From positions 1 to 10,912 of the forward strand of contig JAJFHI010000098.1 in the NCBI GenBank assembly GCA_021775715.1: a stretch of 10,912 nt of DNA, read 5' to 3'. Below the pieces are notes generated by a model. The model worked only from the letters and a program-made list of their open reading frames with translations. It searched no databases and had not been told where the DNA came from. This stretch comes from Hyphomicrobiaceae bacterium. Its GTDB lineage: Bacteria > Pseudomonadota > Alphaproteobacteria > Rhizobiales > Hyphomicrobiaceae. Shown here piece after piece: positions 1 through 6,165 of this stretch. The position numbers and the translations under genes were made by a program. Position 1 is the first letter of the stretch. Every line of letters begins with the position of its first letter.

Positions 1-34
1 CGAAATTTCGAAAATGTGAGCTTGATCAGGGGGT

Positions 35-796
35 TCAGGTCAGGTGCTGACCGCTGTCGAGCGCGATCATCTGGCCAGTCATCGCCATGGCCTGGAGAAT
101 AAACATTGCGGTGTCAGCAATTTCGTCTGGGCCTGGTGGACGTTTTAAAAGCGTGGCTTCCCACTCGGCGCTGAAATCGTCCTTGCTTTGGTGGACGCTT
201 TGCAGGATCGGGCCGGGGCCGATTGCGTTGACCCGGATATTTGGAGCCAGGGCCTGGGCCAGCATTTGTGTCGCCGTCCACAAAGCAGCTTTCGATACGG
301 TGTAGGAAAAGAATTCAGGACGAATATTCCAGACCCTTTGATCGACAATGTTGATGATGTTGCCTTGCAATGGGCGATCAGTATCGTTGTCAGCAGTGTT
401 CAGATTTTCCGCAAATGCCTGAGCGAGAAAAACGGGCGCTTTAAGGTTGGCGTTGAAGTGGGTGTCCCAAAGTTCCGGTGTTGTGGTTTCTATCGCATCG
501 TCCTGGAATTCGGACGCGTTATTGATCAGGCAGGTCGGTACGCCAAGTACTTCAATGCATTGTGGAATAAGCGCTTTGACGGCGTACATATTTGTGAGAT
601 CGCCAGACAGCGCTGCCGCATGCCCACCGCTGTCTTTAATGGCCGCCACTACAGCGTCAGCAGCGGTGCGTGACTTGCGATAATGGATGCCAACGGCCCA
701 GCCGTCGGCAGCCAGACGTTCGGCCAAAGTTCGGCCGATGCGAAATGATGCGCCGGTAACGAGTGCGACGCGCGGCGTTTCGTTGAGTTTGTGCAT
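35..796 (-). CDS. SDR-family oxidoreductase, pteridine reductase (FolM/PTR1)-like
   Basis: This predicted cytosolic NADPH-dependent reductase has 253 residues and a single Rossmann domain. The glycine-rich cofactor motif TGASFRIG is at residues 14-21 and the structural NNAS motif at 92-95. The active site reads D152, then 13 residues on Y165-T-V-S-K169. Classical SDRs carry Ser where D152 sits. Asp-Tyr-Lys with this 13-residue spacing is the known signature of trypanosomatid PTR1 and bacterial FolM (dihydromonapterin reductase), so reduction of a pterin or folate-like substrate is the best inference. The C-terminus (MTGQMIALDSGQHLT) is typical of this alphaproteobacterial group. No folate gene is visible next to it. 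The frame extends upstream to a GTG at 862, which would add 22 Pro/Lys-rich residues before the fold. I chose the ATG at 796 because it places the first beta strand where the family has it. Neither start has a clear Shine-Dalgarno, so the start is uncertain. The substrate is unproven. Confidence 0.85.
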   Translation of the reverse strand: MHKLNETPRVALVTGASFRIGRTLAERLAADGWAVGIHYRKSRTAADAVVAAIKDSGGHAAALSGDLTNMYAVKALIPQCIEVLGVPTCLINNASEFQDDAIETTTPELWDTHFNANLKAPVFLAQAFAENLNTADNDTDRPLQGNIINIVDQRVWNIRPEFFSYTVSKAALWTATQMLAQALAPNIRVNAIGPGPILQSVHQSKDDFSAEWEATLLKRPPGPDEIADTAMFILQAMAMTGQMIALDSGQHLT

Positions 797-868
797 AAGG
801 TGGGGAAGCTTTGCGGATGGTTGGGGTTTTTGAGGTGAAAGGGGGCATGTTTTCCGCTTCACGGTAAT

Positions 869-880
869 AGCATTTGCTCG
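869..880. repeat. First copy of 12-bp repeat AGCATTTGCTCG
   Basis: This 12-mer is identical to positions 1214-1225. Its core AGCATTTGCT is a near-palindrome (AGCA-TT-TGCT). It lies 73 bp upstream of the preferred SDR start at 796, and only 6 bp upstream of the alternative GTG start at 862. It could be a regulator half-site shared with the porin gene, or chance. Confidence 0.35.
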
Positions 881-1206
881 AAACTTTTGGGAATTTGTGC
901 GCCGGACCCGAATCCAACTGTGATTAGCAACACGAATTGCGCGATTCAGAGAAAAAGATCTTCCGTGATTCGTTTCTCAGAAAATCAAGCCATCTGCATG
1001 CAAATTAACTTGCGAATAATTTGTGCAACATGCCTGTCTAGCGAGCAATTTTTCGGCCCGATTGTGAGCCGTAATGCGCTAATTTTAGTCACAATATCAA
1101 TAGCGTTGCTCATTCGTGACAGCCCCGCAGACCGAGTCGGTTGTTGGTATCCTTTTGCTTGAAAGAGGCGGGGCGCTCGGTGCTTTGTAGCGGCAAGAGA
1201 GCTTTT

Positions 1207-1225
1207 GCAAATGAGCATTTGCTCG
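1207..1225. promoter_or_regulatory. Overlapping palindromes upstream of the TorF gene (candidate operator)
   Basis: GCAAATG-AG-CATTTGC (1207-1222) has perfect 7-bp arms around a 2-bp spacer. It overlaps a second dyad, GAGCA-TT-TGCTC (1213-1224), and the second copy of the 12-mer also found at 869-880. The site is about 80 bp upstream of the porin start codon, a reasonable place for a repressor or activator. No known regulator's consensus is recognised. Confidence 0.35.
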
Positions 1226-1303
1226 GGGCCGAAGTTAAACATTCGGTGTTTGTCCCAAACGGCTCGTGCTCAAAATAGATGATTACTGGGGGTTATTGTA
1301 ACC

Positions 1304-2098
1304 ATGACGATGTTCAAAAATGTACTTGGCGGTCTCGGGGCAATTGCTCTGGCGACAGTCGGCGCGACAGCGGCAAGCGCGACGGACCTTGTTCCTGCGG
1401 GTTCGAAACTTGATTTGTCTGCCAACATTGGCGGCACATCAGACTACATTTTCCGTGGCTTCTCGCAGACGGCTGAAGATCCAGCCGTCCAAGGTGGCGT
1501 GGACGCGACTTACGGCCTGTTCTACGCAGGTGTGTGGGTGTCTAACCTGGACTTCGGTGAAACTAGCACCGCTGGTCAAGACGTCGCAAACGTGGAACTT
1601 GACCTCTATGCCGGTGTGACGCCTAAGCTGGGTCAGTTCGACTTTGATCTCGGTGTTATTTGGTATCTCTACCCAGGTGCTCGTGATCCAGGCGCTGAGC
1701 TCGACTACGTTGAGCTTAAGGCTGCTGTCAGCACCGAGATCTTCAAGAGCCTGACTGGTGGTATTACATATTACTACTCACCGGAATTTACTGGTGAAAC
1801 GGGTACGGCACACGCTGTTGAAGGGTCGTTGAGCTACGAATTGCCTGCGATCATGAAGGTAACTCCCAGCGTCTCCGGTTTGGTCGGTTATCAGCAGGTT
1901 GCGGATCTTACATTCAGCTCGACAGATGCAAACGACGACGAGTACCTCTACTGGAACATCGGTCTTGGACTCGCTTACCAGAACTTGTCTCTGGACTTCC
2001 GTTACTGGGATACCGATATGGACAACGCGTTCTGTTCCGGTCAGCTTTTCCAGTGCGACGAGCGGTTCGTATTCTCAGCAAGCGTTTCGTTTCCATAA
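1304..2098 (+). CDS. TorF-family putative outer-membrane porin (TIGR02001/Gcw_chp)
   Basis: This is a 264-residue predicted outer-membrane beta-barrel protein. Residues 1-26 form a Sec signal peptide: Lys5, a Gly/Ala/Leu core, and a cleavage site after A-S-A at 26. The mature protein begins with the family hallmark, here SDYIFRGFSQT at 46-56. After it come alternating hydrophobic/polar strands rich in Tyr, Gly and Asp, such as FYAGVWVSNLDFG, and an aromatic RYWDTD stretch near the end. TorF proteins are annotated as putative porins and their substrates are generally unknown. Two features are unusual. C244 and C251 sit 7 residues apart in the last predicted loop and could form a disulfide. The chain ends ...SVSFP, placing Pro after the terminal Phe that outer-membrane assembly normally recognises. 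A G-run (1288-1292) lies 11 bp before the ATG at 1304, favouring it over the in-frame ATG at 1310. The gene is monocistronic, with a strong terminator downstream. Confidence 0.9.
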   Translation: MTMFKNVLGGLGAIALATVGATAASATDLVPAGSKLDLSANIGGTSDYIFRGFSQTAEDPAVQGGVDATYGLFYAGVWVSNLDFGETSTAGQDVANVELDLYAGVTPKLGQFDFDLGVIWYLYPGARDPGAELDYVELKAAVSTEIFKSLTGGITYYYSPEFTGETGTAHAVEGSLSYELPAIMKVTPSVSGLVGYQQVADLTFSSTDANDDEYLYWNIGLGLAYQNLSLDFRYWDTDMDNAFCSGQLFQCDERFVFSASVSFP

Positions 2099-2175
2099 GC
2101 CGACGTTAGAAACAACTTTGTAGTTTCATCCTTCCAGGGTCGTTGTTGATCCAAAGGACTTGAGATCAAATACAG

Positions 2176-2210
2176 AAAACCGGCACCCAAGAAATTGGGG
2201 CCGGTTTTTT
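2176..2210 (+). terminator. Rho-independent terminator of the TorF gene
   Basis: A long hairpin is directly readable. AAAACCGGC (2176-2184) pairs with GCCGGTTTT (2200-2208), there is a single bulged A at 2185, and CCCAA (2186-2190) pairs with TTGGG (2195-2199). The stem closes with the stable GNRA tetraloop GAAA (2191-2194). The downstream strand runs into TTTTTT (2205-2210). It ends the porin transcript about 80 bp after its stop. The four T's on the opposite strand could let it also block transcription arriving from the convergent AIM24 gene, though less strongly. Confidence 0.92.
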
Positions 2211-2334
2211 GTTTGGCGAAATGTTGGAGGCTTTGACAAAAAACAATTGCACGCGTCATCGTCTGTTTGCGATGGATTGTGCTGCTCTCGTTGTCTTGTC
2301 TGCGGCTGGGCCCCTGTGAGGTATCTAGATTAAA

Positions 2335-3201
2335 TCAACCATCGCCATCGAAGATGTCGCCGATGGGGCCAAGGATCGAACCTTCTCCAGTGCCACCTGC
2401 CGGTGTGGCGTTGGCCAAAACGCGGCCCGCCAGTCGCGAGAACGGCAGACTTTGCATCCACACCCGTCCAGGGCCGCGCAACTTGGCGAAGAACACACCT
2501 TCGCCGCCAAAGATCATTGATTTGACCGACCCCGCGCGGACGATGTCGAATTCAACAGAGGGCATCATGGCAGCTATACAGCCAGTATCAACGTGTAGCT
2601 CTTCACCAGGTTTCAAATCGCGCTCAACGATCGTTCCGCCGCAGTGGACGAATGCGTATCCGTCGCCGTCGAGCTTTTGCATGATGAAGCCCTCGCCACC
2701 AAACAGACCCGTCATGATCCGGCGTTGGAAGTGCAGCCCGATTGACACGCCTTTTGCGGCGCAAAGAAACGCGTCCTTTTGCGTAATGAGCTGACCACCG
2801 AAGTCGCCGAGATGGAAGGCGAGGATGCTGCCGGGATAAGGCGCAGCAAACGCCACGCGGGCTTTGTTATGGCCCTGGTGCGTAAACACGGTCATGAACA
2901 AGCTCTCGCCGGTTAGGACGCGTTTGCCGGCGCTCGCAATCTTGCCCAGGATGCCCGTCTCAGGTTTGCTGCCGTCACCAAAGATGGTGTCCATATGGAC
3001 CGAAGCATCCTTAAACATCATGGCGCCAGCTTCAGCAATGGCGCTCTCGCCGGGGTCCAGTTCGATTTCGACGAACTGCATTTCATGCCCTTTGATTTCG
3101 AAGTCGATTTCGTCGGCTGTGCCGCCGCTGGAATAGCCGTGACGTCGAAAACCCGAACCCGAAATGCTTGGGACGCCCGATGATGTTTGTTTGCCAGCCA
3201 T
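2335..3201 (-). CDS. AIM24 / TIGR00266 family protein
   Basis: The 288-residue product matches the AIM24 domain family (named after a yeast mitochondrial biogenesis protein). This is a beta-rich fold of unknown biochemical function, widespread in bacteria. The domain begins near residue 33 (IDFEIKGHEMQFVEIELDPGESAIAEAGAMMF). It continues through Gly-rich hairpins such as GLFGGEGFIMQKLDGDGYAFVHCGGT (166-190) and ends with a typical SMIFGGEGVFFAKLRGPGRVWMQSLPFSRLAGR segment (228-260). The first 30 or so residues are a Ser/Gly-rich, probably disordered extension, and the last 20 are again Gly/Asp-rich. No signal peptide or membrane helix is visible, so it is probably cytosolic. The start is well supported: GAGGGG (3207-3212) lies 5 bp before the ATG. 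It converges with the porin gene and stands alone, so its neighbours do not suggest a role. Confidence 0.9.
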   Translation of the reverse strand: MAGKQTSSGVPSISGSGFRRHGYSSGGTADEIDFEIKGHEMQFVEIELDPGESAIAEAGAMMFKDASVHMDTIFGDGSKPETGILGKIASAGKRVLTGESLFMTVFTHQGHNKARVAFAAPYPGSILAFHLGDFGGQLITQKDAFLCAAKGVSIGLHFQRRIMTGLFGGEGFIMQKLDGDGYAFVHCGGTIVERDLKPGEELHVDTGCIAAMMPSVEFDIVRAGSVKSMIFGGEGVFFAKLRGPGRVWMQSLPFSRLAGRVLANATPAGGTGEGSILGPIGDIFDGDG

Positions 3202-3805
3202 TTCAACCCCTCAAAAAATCGAAAATTTCATGCCCGGTTACAGTGCCTAACAGTGCGCGCGTGACGCGCCATCACGTCCAGCGTATTGATTGATGCGATT
3301 GAGCTTCGCGATCTAATCGAAACTTTCGTGCGCTATCGCTTCGCTGCTTGAGCGCGGGTTGTTTCACGACCACCACGCTACCAGGGCGCAGTTTTAGAAT
3401 ACAGCGTGGTGAGGTGTTGATTTAAGCAACCAAAAAACAACCAAGAATCGGAGACGAAATGGCAAAGATGGCAAATGAGATAGCTAAATCAATGTATTGA
3501 ATATAAAAATCCCGACATGTCCCTGTCATGAGCGGACGTTATGGTTCACCCACTGAATTGGTCCTGTTGATGCGTATCTCACACACCCCGCTGTGGAAGA
3601 CGTGCCACTTGGACCACGAGTGGTGCCGTCGCTTGCCCTCTCTTGGCGCACCGCTCCATTTGGGGGTCAGCTTTATGGGTTCGTTGGAAATAACTTACCC
3701 CGCTGCCGATGAGCCATGAAGCTGGCCGCTTTCTTTTTTGGTCTGTTGATCAACCTGGTCCCAACGCGTTTTTGTTGTGCAGACGGACATTGTTCCATGC
3801 GCGCT
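3202..3805. other. Gene-free interval with hairpin and 13-codon reading frame
   Basis: No recognisable protein or RNA gene is present in about 600 bases. The left part holds the AIM24 upstream region, including a short palindrome GCGCGT-G-ACGCGC (3257-3269). The middle holds a 9-bp inverted repeat (3371-3379 with 3403-3411). Downstream of it, an A-rich leader precedes a small frame at 3459-3500 (MAKMANEIAKSMY, stop) with GGAG at 3450-3453. The right part (3501-3805) contains only open frames of unfamiliar, low-plausibility sequence. The interval may contain a small-RNA gene or a decayed gene, and I cannot decide between them by eye. Confidence 0.4.
3371..3411. repeat. 9-bp inverted repeat, possible RNA hairpin
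   Basis: CACCACGCT (3371-3379) is perfectly complementary to AGCGTGGTG (3403-3411) across a 23-bp loop. No T-run follows on either strand, so it is not a standard terminator. It may be an operator dyad or a structured leader for something transcribed rightward toward 3459. Confidence 0.35.
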
Positions 3806-4213
3806 TCATGCGGCCGGTTTGCCGACAATGTCGGCCATCTGCAGCGCGATCATCCGATCGAGTTGCCCCTCAAATGGCACGGTAAACACAGACAAACCTC
3901 TTGGGTCGGTTTGCCAGGATTGGATCTCTTTTTGGAAGCCAGCAATGTCTGGCGGCGTGGCGTTGGTGTTATCGCAGGCGAGCACACTCGCGCGGAAGGC
4001 TCGCTCCGACATCGGTATGAAGGCGATGTTGGTTTTTGCCGGGTTCGAATTTGCCTGCCGGGTCGGGGCATTGGAGGCGGCAGCGCAGATGATGGTGCGC
4101 TCATCTTCAAGTCTAACGACGGCGCCAATGATTAGTCGGCTGCTTTCAAACCCCGCAGGCGTGCGATAGGTCCAGCTTTGCCCGGCCGCCAATTTATCGG
4201 CTTTTGCAATCAT
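3806..4213 (-). CDS. Conserved-looking hypothetical protein
   Basis: This 135-residue soluble protein has no signal peptide or membrane segment. I do not assign a function. The sequence has the even composition of a real protein and a general alphaproteobacterial hypothetical style. It starts AAGQSWTYRTPAGFESSRLIIGAVVRLED (residues 9-37), consistent with beta strands. It ends with SWQTDPRGLSVFTVPFEGQLDRMIALQMADIV (99-130), consistent with a strand then an amphipathic helix. The start is supported by a run of six G's (4220-4225 on the plus strand as C's) 6 bp before the ATG at 4213. The overlapping frames on the other strand are Cys/Arg-rich and implausible, which favours this one. A tandem imperfect repeat lies just upstream. 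It is co-oriented with the next gene but 152 bp away, so cotranscription is uncertain. Confidence 0.7.
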   Translation of the reverse strand: MIAKADKLAAGQSWTYRTPAGFESSRLIIGAVVRLEDERTIICAAASNAPTRQANSNPAKTNIAFIPMSERAFRASVLACDNTNATPPDIAGFQKEIQSWQTDPRGLSVFTVPFEGQLDRMIALQMADIVGKPAA

Positions 4214-4250
4214 GTGATGCCCCCCAACCTAGTTGCTCGTCCGGCCTTGC

Positions 4251-4322
4251 GGCACAACGGCAAGACTGGATGCTAAGCCACAACATGTCGGCTTTGAGGC
4301 ACAACCTGAATGCTATCCACAA
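4251..4322. repeat. Two imperfect tandem repeats with GGCACAAC...ATGCTA...CCACAA
   Basis: Unit 1 (4251-4284) and unit 2 (4298-4322) both contain, in the same order, GGCACAAC, then ATGCTA, then CCACAA. Only the spacing differs. They lie 40-110 bp upstream of the start codon at 4213. A related GGCACAAC...TCCACAG pair is at 5158-5179, just upstream of the neighbouring gene. This could be a binding site for a shared regulator, or it could be coincidence. Confidence 0.4.
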
Positions 4323-4365
4323 TTGGATGCGTTCGGATTTTGCAGGTGTCGCCGTGCAACATAAG

Positions 4366-5118
4366 TTAGTTTGGGTTGTCTTCGATTTTCAGGAGCTGCG
4401 TGTCGGACGCAAACTGCTGCAGACTATCTGCTGTCACTTTTTCAGATGGCTGCTGCGGTGCTGGCGGTCGCGGTGCTTGAATTGCAGTTTTCAAGAGCAC
4501 AAGGTCTTGGCGACCTAGTCCATTCCCGTTTTGCGGCAACGGCGCAGAGGGTGAGCACGGCGCAGAGACAATTTCACCTGTGTCGCGATCAAGATGAAGT
4601 GCAGAACAATTTTTTATGTCCTGCTGTGCTGAGGCGTCTTCGGAAACGGAGGCAGGCGGGACGCTCTGAGCTTTCTTTGTGTTTACATCAGGCTGCACGG
4701 CTTCGCGCTGTTTCACGCTGCCGGTTTCTATGCTGCTGATGACAACCGGTGCTGACTTTGATCCATCTGTAATCGTGACAGAGTTTTGAACCGGTATGTA
4801 CTGCACGCTTTGTGACGACGTAGGGCCTGCTAGAACAACGCCGGTGACGAAGCTCCAGAAGCCAACCAGATGCCAGAAAACGACGCCTGCGAAAAAGCAT
4901 AAGACGCCGTAGCCAAAGGTGCGAACAGCGCTCATTTTCGTTGCTTTGGGTTTGGTGGCGAGAAGTTCGGATCGTGTCGGAGTCGCATTCGCGGCGCCGG
5001 CCAACGCTTGCGCATAATCTGGCGGTGCAGTCACCACTTCGTAATTTTTGCTGGTCGGCCAGATCGTCACGTTCCGTGCTCCCATTACTGATTCGCTATG
5101 AACCAGTCTGGAGAGCAT
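4366..5118 (-). CDS. Membrane-anchored hypothetical protein
   Basis: The family of this 250-residue protein is not recognised. Residues 1-66 are polar and probably cytoplasmic (RNVTIWPTSKNYEVVTAPPDYAQAL is the most structured part). Residues 67-97 form one long hydrophobic segment (FGYGVLCFFAGVVFWHLVGFWSFVTGVVLAG). The rest is Ser/Pro/Gln/Val-rich and probably extends into the periplasm as a flexible arm. Near its end is a small Cys-bounded motif: C171-SALHLDRDTGEIVSAP-C188. I have a general impression of similar 'C-x-ALxLDRxTG' tails in Hyphomicrobium hypotheticals, but cannot verify it. Two periplasmic Cys 17 apart could form a disulfide. The start at 5118 has only a weak GAAG ahead of it; M12 (5085) is an alternative with no better ribosome site. 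It has the same orientation as its neighbours, with gaps of 138 and 152 bp. Confidence 0.7.
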   Translation of the reverse strand: MLSRLVHSESVMGARNVTIWPTSKNYEVVTAPPDYAQALAGAANATPTRSELLATKPKATKMSAVRTFGYGVLCFFAGVVFWHLVGFWSFVTGVVLAGPTSSQSVQYIPVQNSVTITDGSKSAPVVISSIETGSVKQREAVQPDVNTKKAQSVPPASVSEDASAQQDIKNCSALHLDRDTGEIVSAPCSPSAPLPQNGNGLGRQDLVLLKTAIQAPRPPAPQQPSEKVTADSLQQFASDTQLLKIEDNPN

Positions 5119-5157
5119 GGTGCTTCGCGGGCAAGTGGGAACGGTTGCTAACTCAAT

Positions 5158-5179
5158 GGCACAACTGTTTTGTCCACAG
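5158..5179. repeat. Third GGCACAAC...TCCACAG element
   Basis: GGCACAAC (5158-5165) is followed after 7 bp by TCCACAG (5173-5179). This resembles the paired motifs at 4251-4322 and sits 40-61 bp upstream of the start at 5118. The placement relative to the gene is the same as for the other copies, which is the only reason to note it. Confidence 0.3.
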
Positions 5180-5256
5180 TTCTTATCGCCGAAAGTAACG
5201 CGTGCCCAAAATTTGACCTAATAGACTGGCCCGCGCCAATGCATCAGGTCACTACA

Positions 5257-6033
5257 TCAAAGACCGTACGGACGCTCGTGCTTGTTTTTTTTAGGCCTAG
5301 CTTGCTGTCGCGGTTTTGAGCTGGCGCGAACCGGCGGCACGAACATCTTCTTCGCTGAGCAAAGCCGCCGTTGGTTTTCGTTGCTTCCGCAAGGTTGCGG
5401 CTCGCCCTTCTTGTTAAAGCAAATACGGACTTCGCGCAGTCGGTTGCCAGGCCTGCCGCAGGAGATCGCCAGCATATCCGGGCGAAGCTGTGGGTTAAGG
5501 CGGACGAATTCAGCGGAGAGCTGGTCGGGCGAAACAAACTGCGCTTCTTCCGGCAGGACGTAGCGTGCCGGAACTTTGATGCTCGCGTAAAGTCTGCGTG
5601 AGAGGGCGTAGTAACCGGCAGGCGACAGACCGGAACACGTGCCGTGCTTTTTATATTCGTGGATGGTCAGGCGTCGGCTCGGCATAATATCCTGCATCTG
5701 GTCGATAACGCTGTTGGGCACAAACGGTCGTTTGCCGATGCGACAGTTGCCGGGGAAGCCGCGGTTGTACTGTGGCCAAAGACCGTGCAACACAAACGAG
5801 TAACGCCGACCATCACGTGGATTGCATTGTTTGTCGTAGCCTTTGTTGCGCCGTGTTGCGCAGTGCGTTGGGCTCCATGACATGACGAGCGCGTAGTAGT
5901 CGAACTTTCCAGCAACATGCGCACGGTCGCGATACTTTTTGTTTTTGTACGTGTTGCGCTGGGTGTTGGCCGACGATGTCGCGAGAATTGTGGCCAAACC
6001 GAAACCAAGAAGAAGGGATAAAAGGCGCGGCAT
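5257..6033 (-). CDS. Ribonuclease T2 family, secreted
   Basis: This 258-residue endoribonuclease should cleave RNA through a 2',3'-cyclic phosphate intermediate. Both conserved active-site blocks are intact. CAS I is FVLHGLWPQ with catalytic H83. CAS II is HEYKKHGTC at 125-133, with E126 and H130 as the expected catalytic pair. Residues 1-22 are a Sec signal peptide (MPRLLSLLLGFGLATILATSSA), so the enzyme acts in the periplasm or outside. The upstream DYYALVMSWSPTHCAT block (45-60) and at least eight Cys in the mature chain fit the disulfide-rich T2 fold. A strongly basic tail, about residues 236-254 (Lys/Arg-rich, ending near KKNKHER), follows the core; it is longer than needed for catalysis and may bind RNA or envelope polyanions. 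The start at 6033 is followed directly by the signal peptide and has only a weak AGAAAG before it. Role by family knowledge: scavenging of external or periplasmic RNA for phosphate and nucleosides. Confidence 0.93.
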   Translation of the reverse strand: MPRLLSLLLGFGLATILATSSANTQRNTYKNKKYRDRAHVAGKFDYYALVMSWSPTHCATRRNKGYDKQCNPRDGRRYSFVLHGLWPQYNRGFPGNCRIGKRPFVPNSVIDQMQDIMPSRRLTIHEYKKHGTCSGLSPAGYYALSRRLYASIKVPARYVLPEEAQFVSPDQLSAEFVRLNPQLRPDMLAISCGRPGNRLREVRICFNKKGEPQPCGSNENQRRLCSAKKMFVPPVRASSKPRQQARPKKNKHERPYGL

Positions 6034-6165
6034 TTCATTTTCTTTCTGTCGTGGAAATCTATCGACCGCTTCAGTCGACGGCGGACAATAGCGGGAGAAG
6101 CATCGTAGGCAAAGGGCGGCTGGGCCTCAAGATTTGTTCATTTTCTCATCACACTTGTTTCAGCA

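Larger units (their letters stand above)
797..1303. other. Gene-free interval between divergent SDR and TorF genes
   Basis: I see no convincing protein or RNA gene in these roughly 500 bases; the short open frames here have no recognisable sequence. The stretch is A+T-richer than its flanks and must hold the promoters of both divergent genes. Palindromic sequence is present at 1207-1225, and the 12-mer AGCATTTGCTCG occurs at 869-880 and again at 1214-1225. A weak candidate porin promoter is TTGTCC (1250-1255) with CAAAAT (1271-1276), but the spacer is only 15 bp, so I do not call it separately. Confidence 0.5.

Noticed and set aside
1..10. Perfect 10-bp palindrome CGAAATTTCG at the window edge
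   Set aside because: It is short and at the truncated boundary, with no T-run or gene context in view, so it cannot be called a site or terminator.
2267..2794. 175-codon plus-strand frame across the AIM24 gene
   Set aside because: It is antisense to AIM24, which has clear family motifs and a good ribosome site; the Pro/Ser/Arg-rich translation is a shadow.
3528..3719. 63-codon open frame on the plus strand (starting MSGRYGSPTELV)
   Set aside because: It has no ribosome site, unfamiliar composition (His/Trp/Cys-rich) and no recognisable motif; it sits in an otherwise empty interval and looks like a chance frame.
4041..4060. tRNA T-loop-like sequence GGGTTCGAAT
   Set aside because: No acceptor, D or anticodon stem can be built around it, and it lies within a coding frame. 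A similar GGTTCGAAC near 7239 is rejected for the same reason.
3716..4135. 139-codon plus-strand frame starting with a signal-peptide-like stretch
   Set aside because: Most of it is antisense to the better-supported 135-residue minus-strand gene, and its later part is Arg/Cys/Gly-rich in the way shadow frames are.
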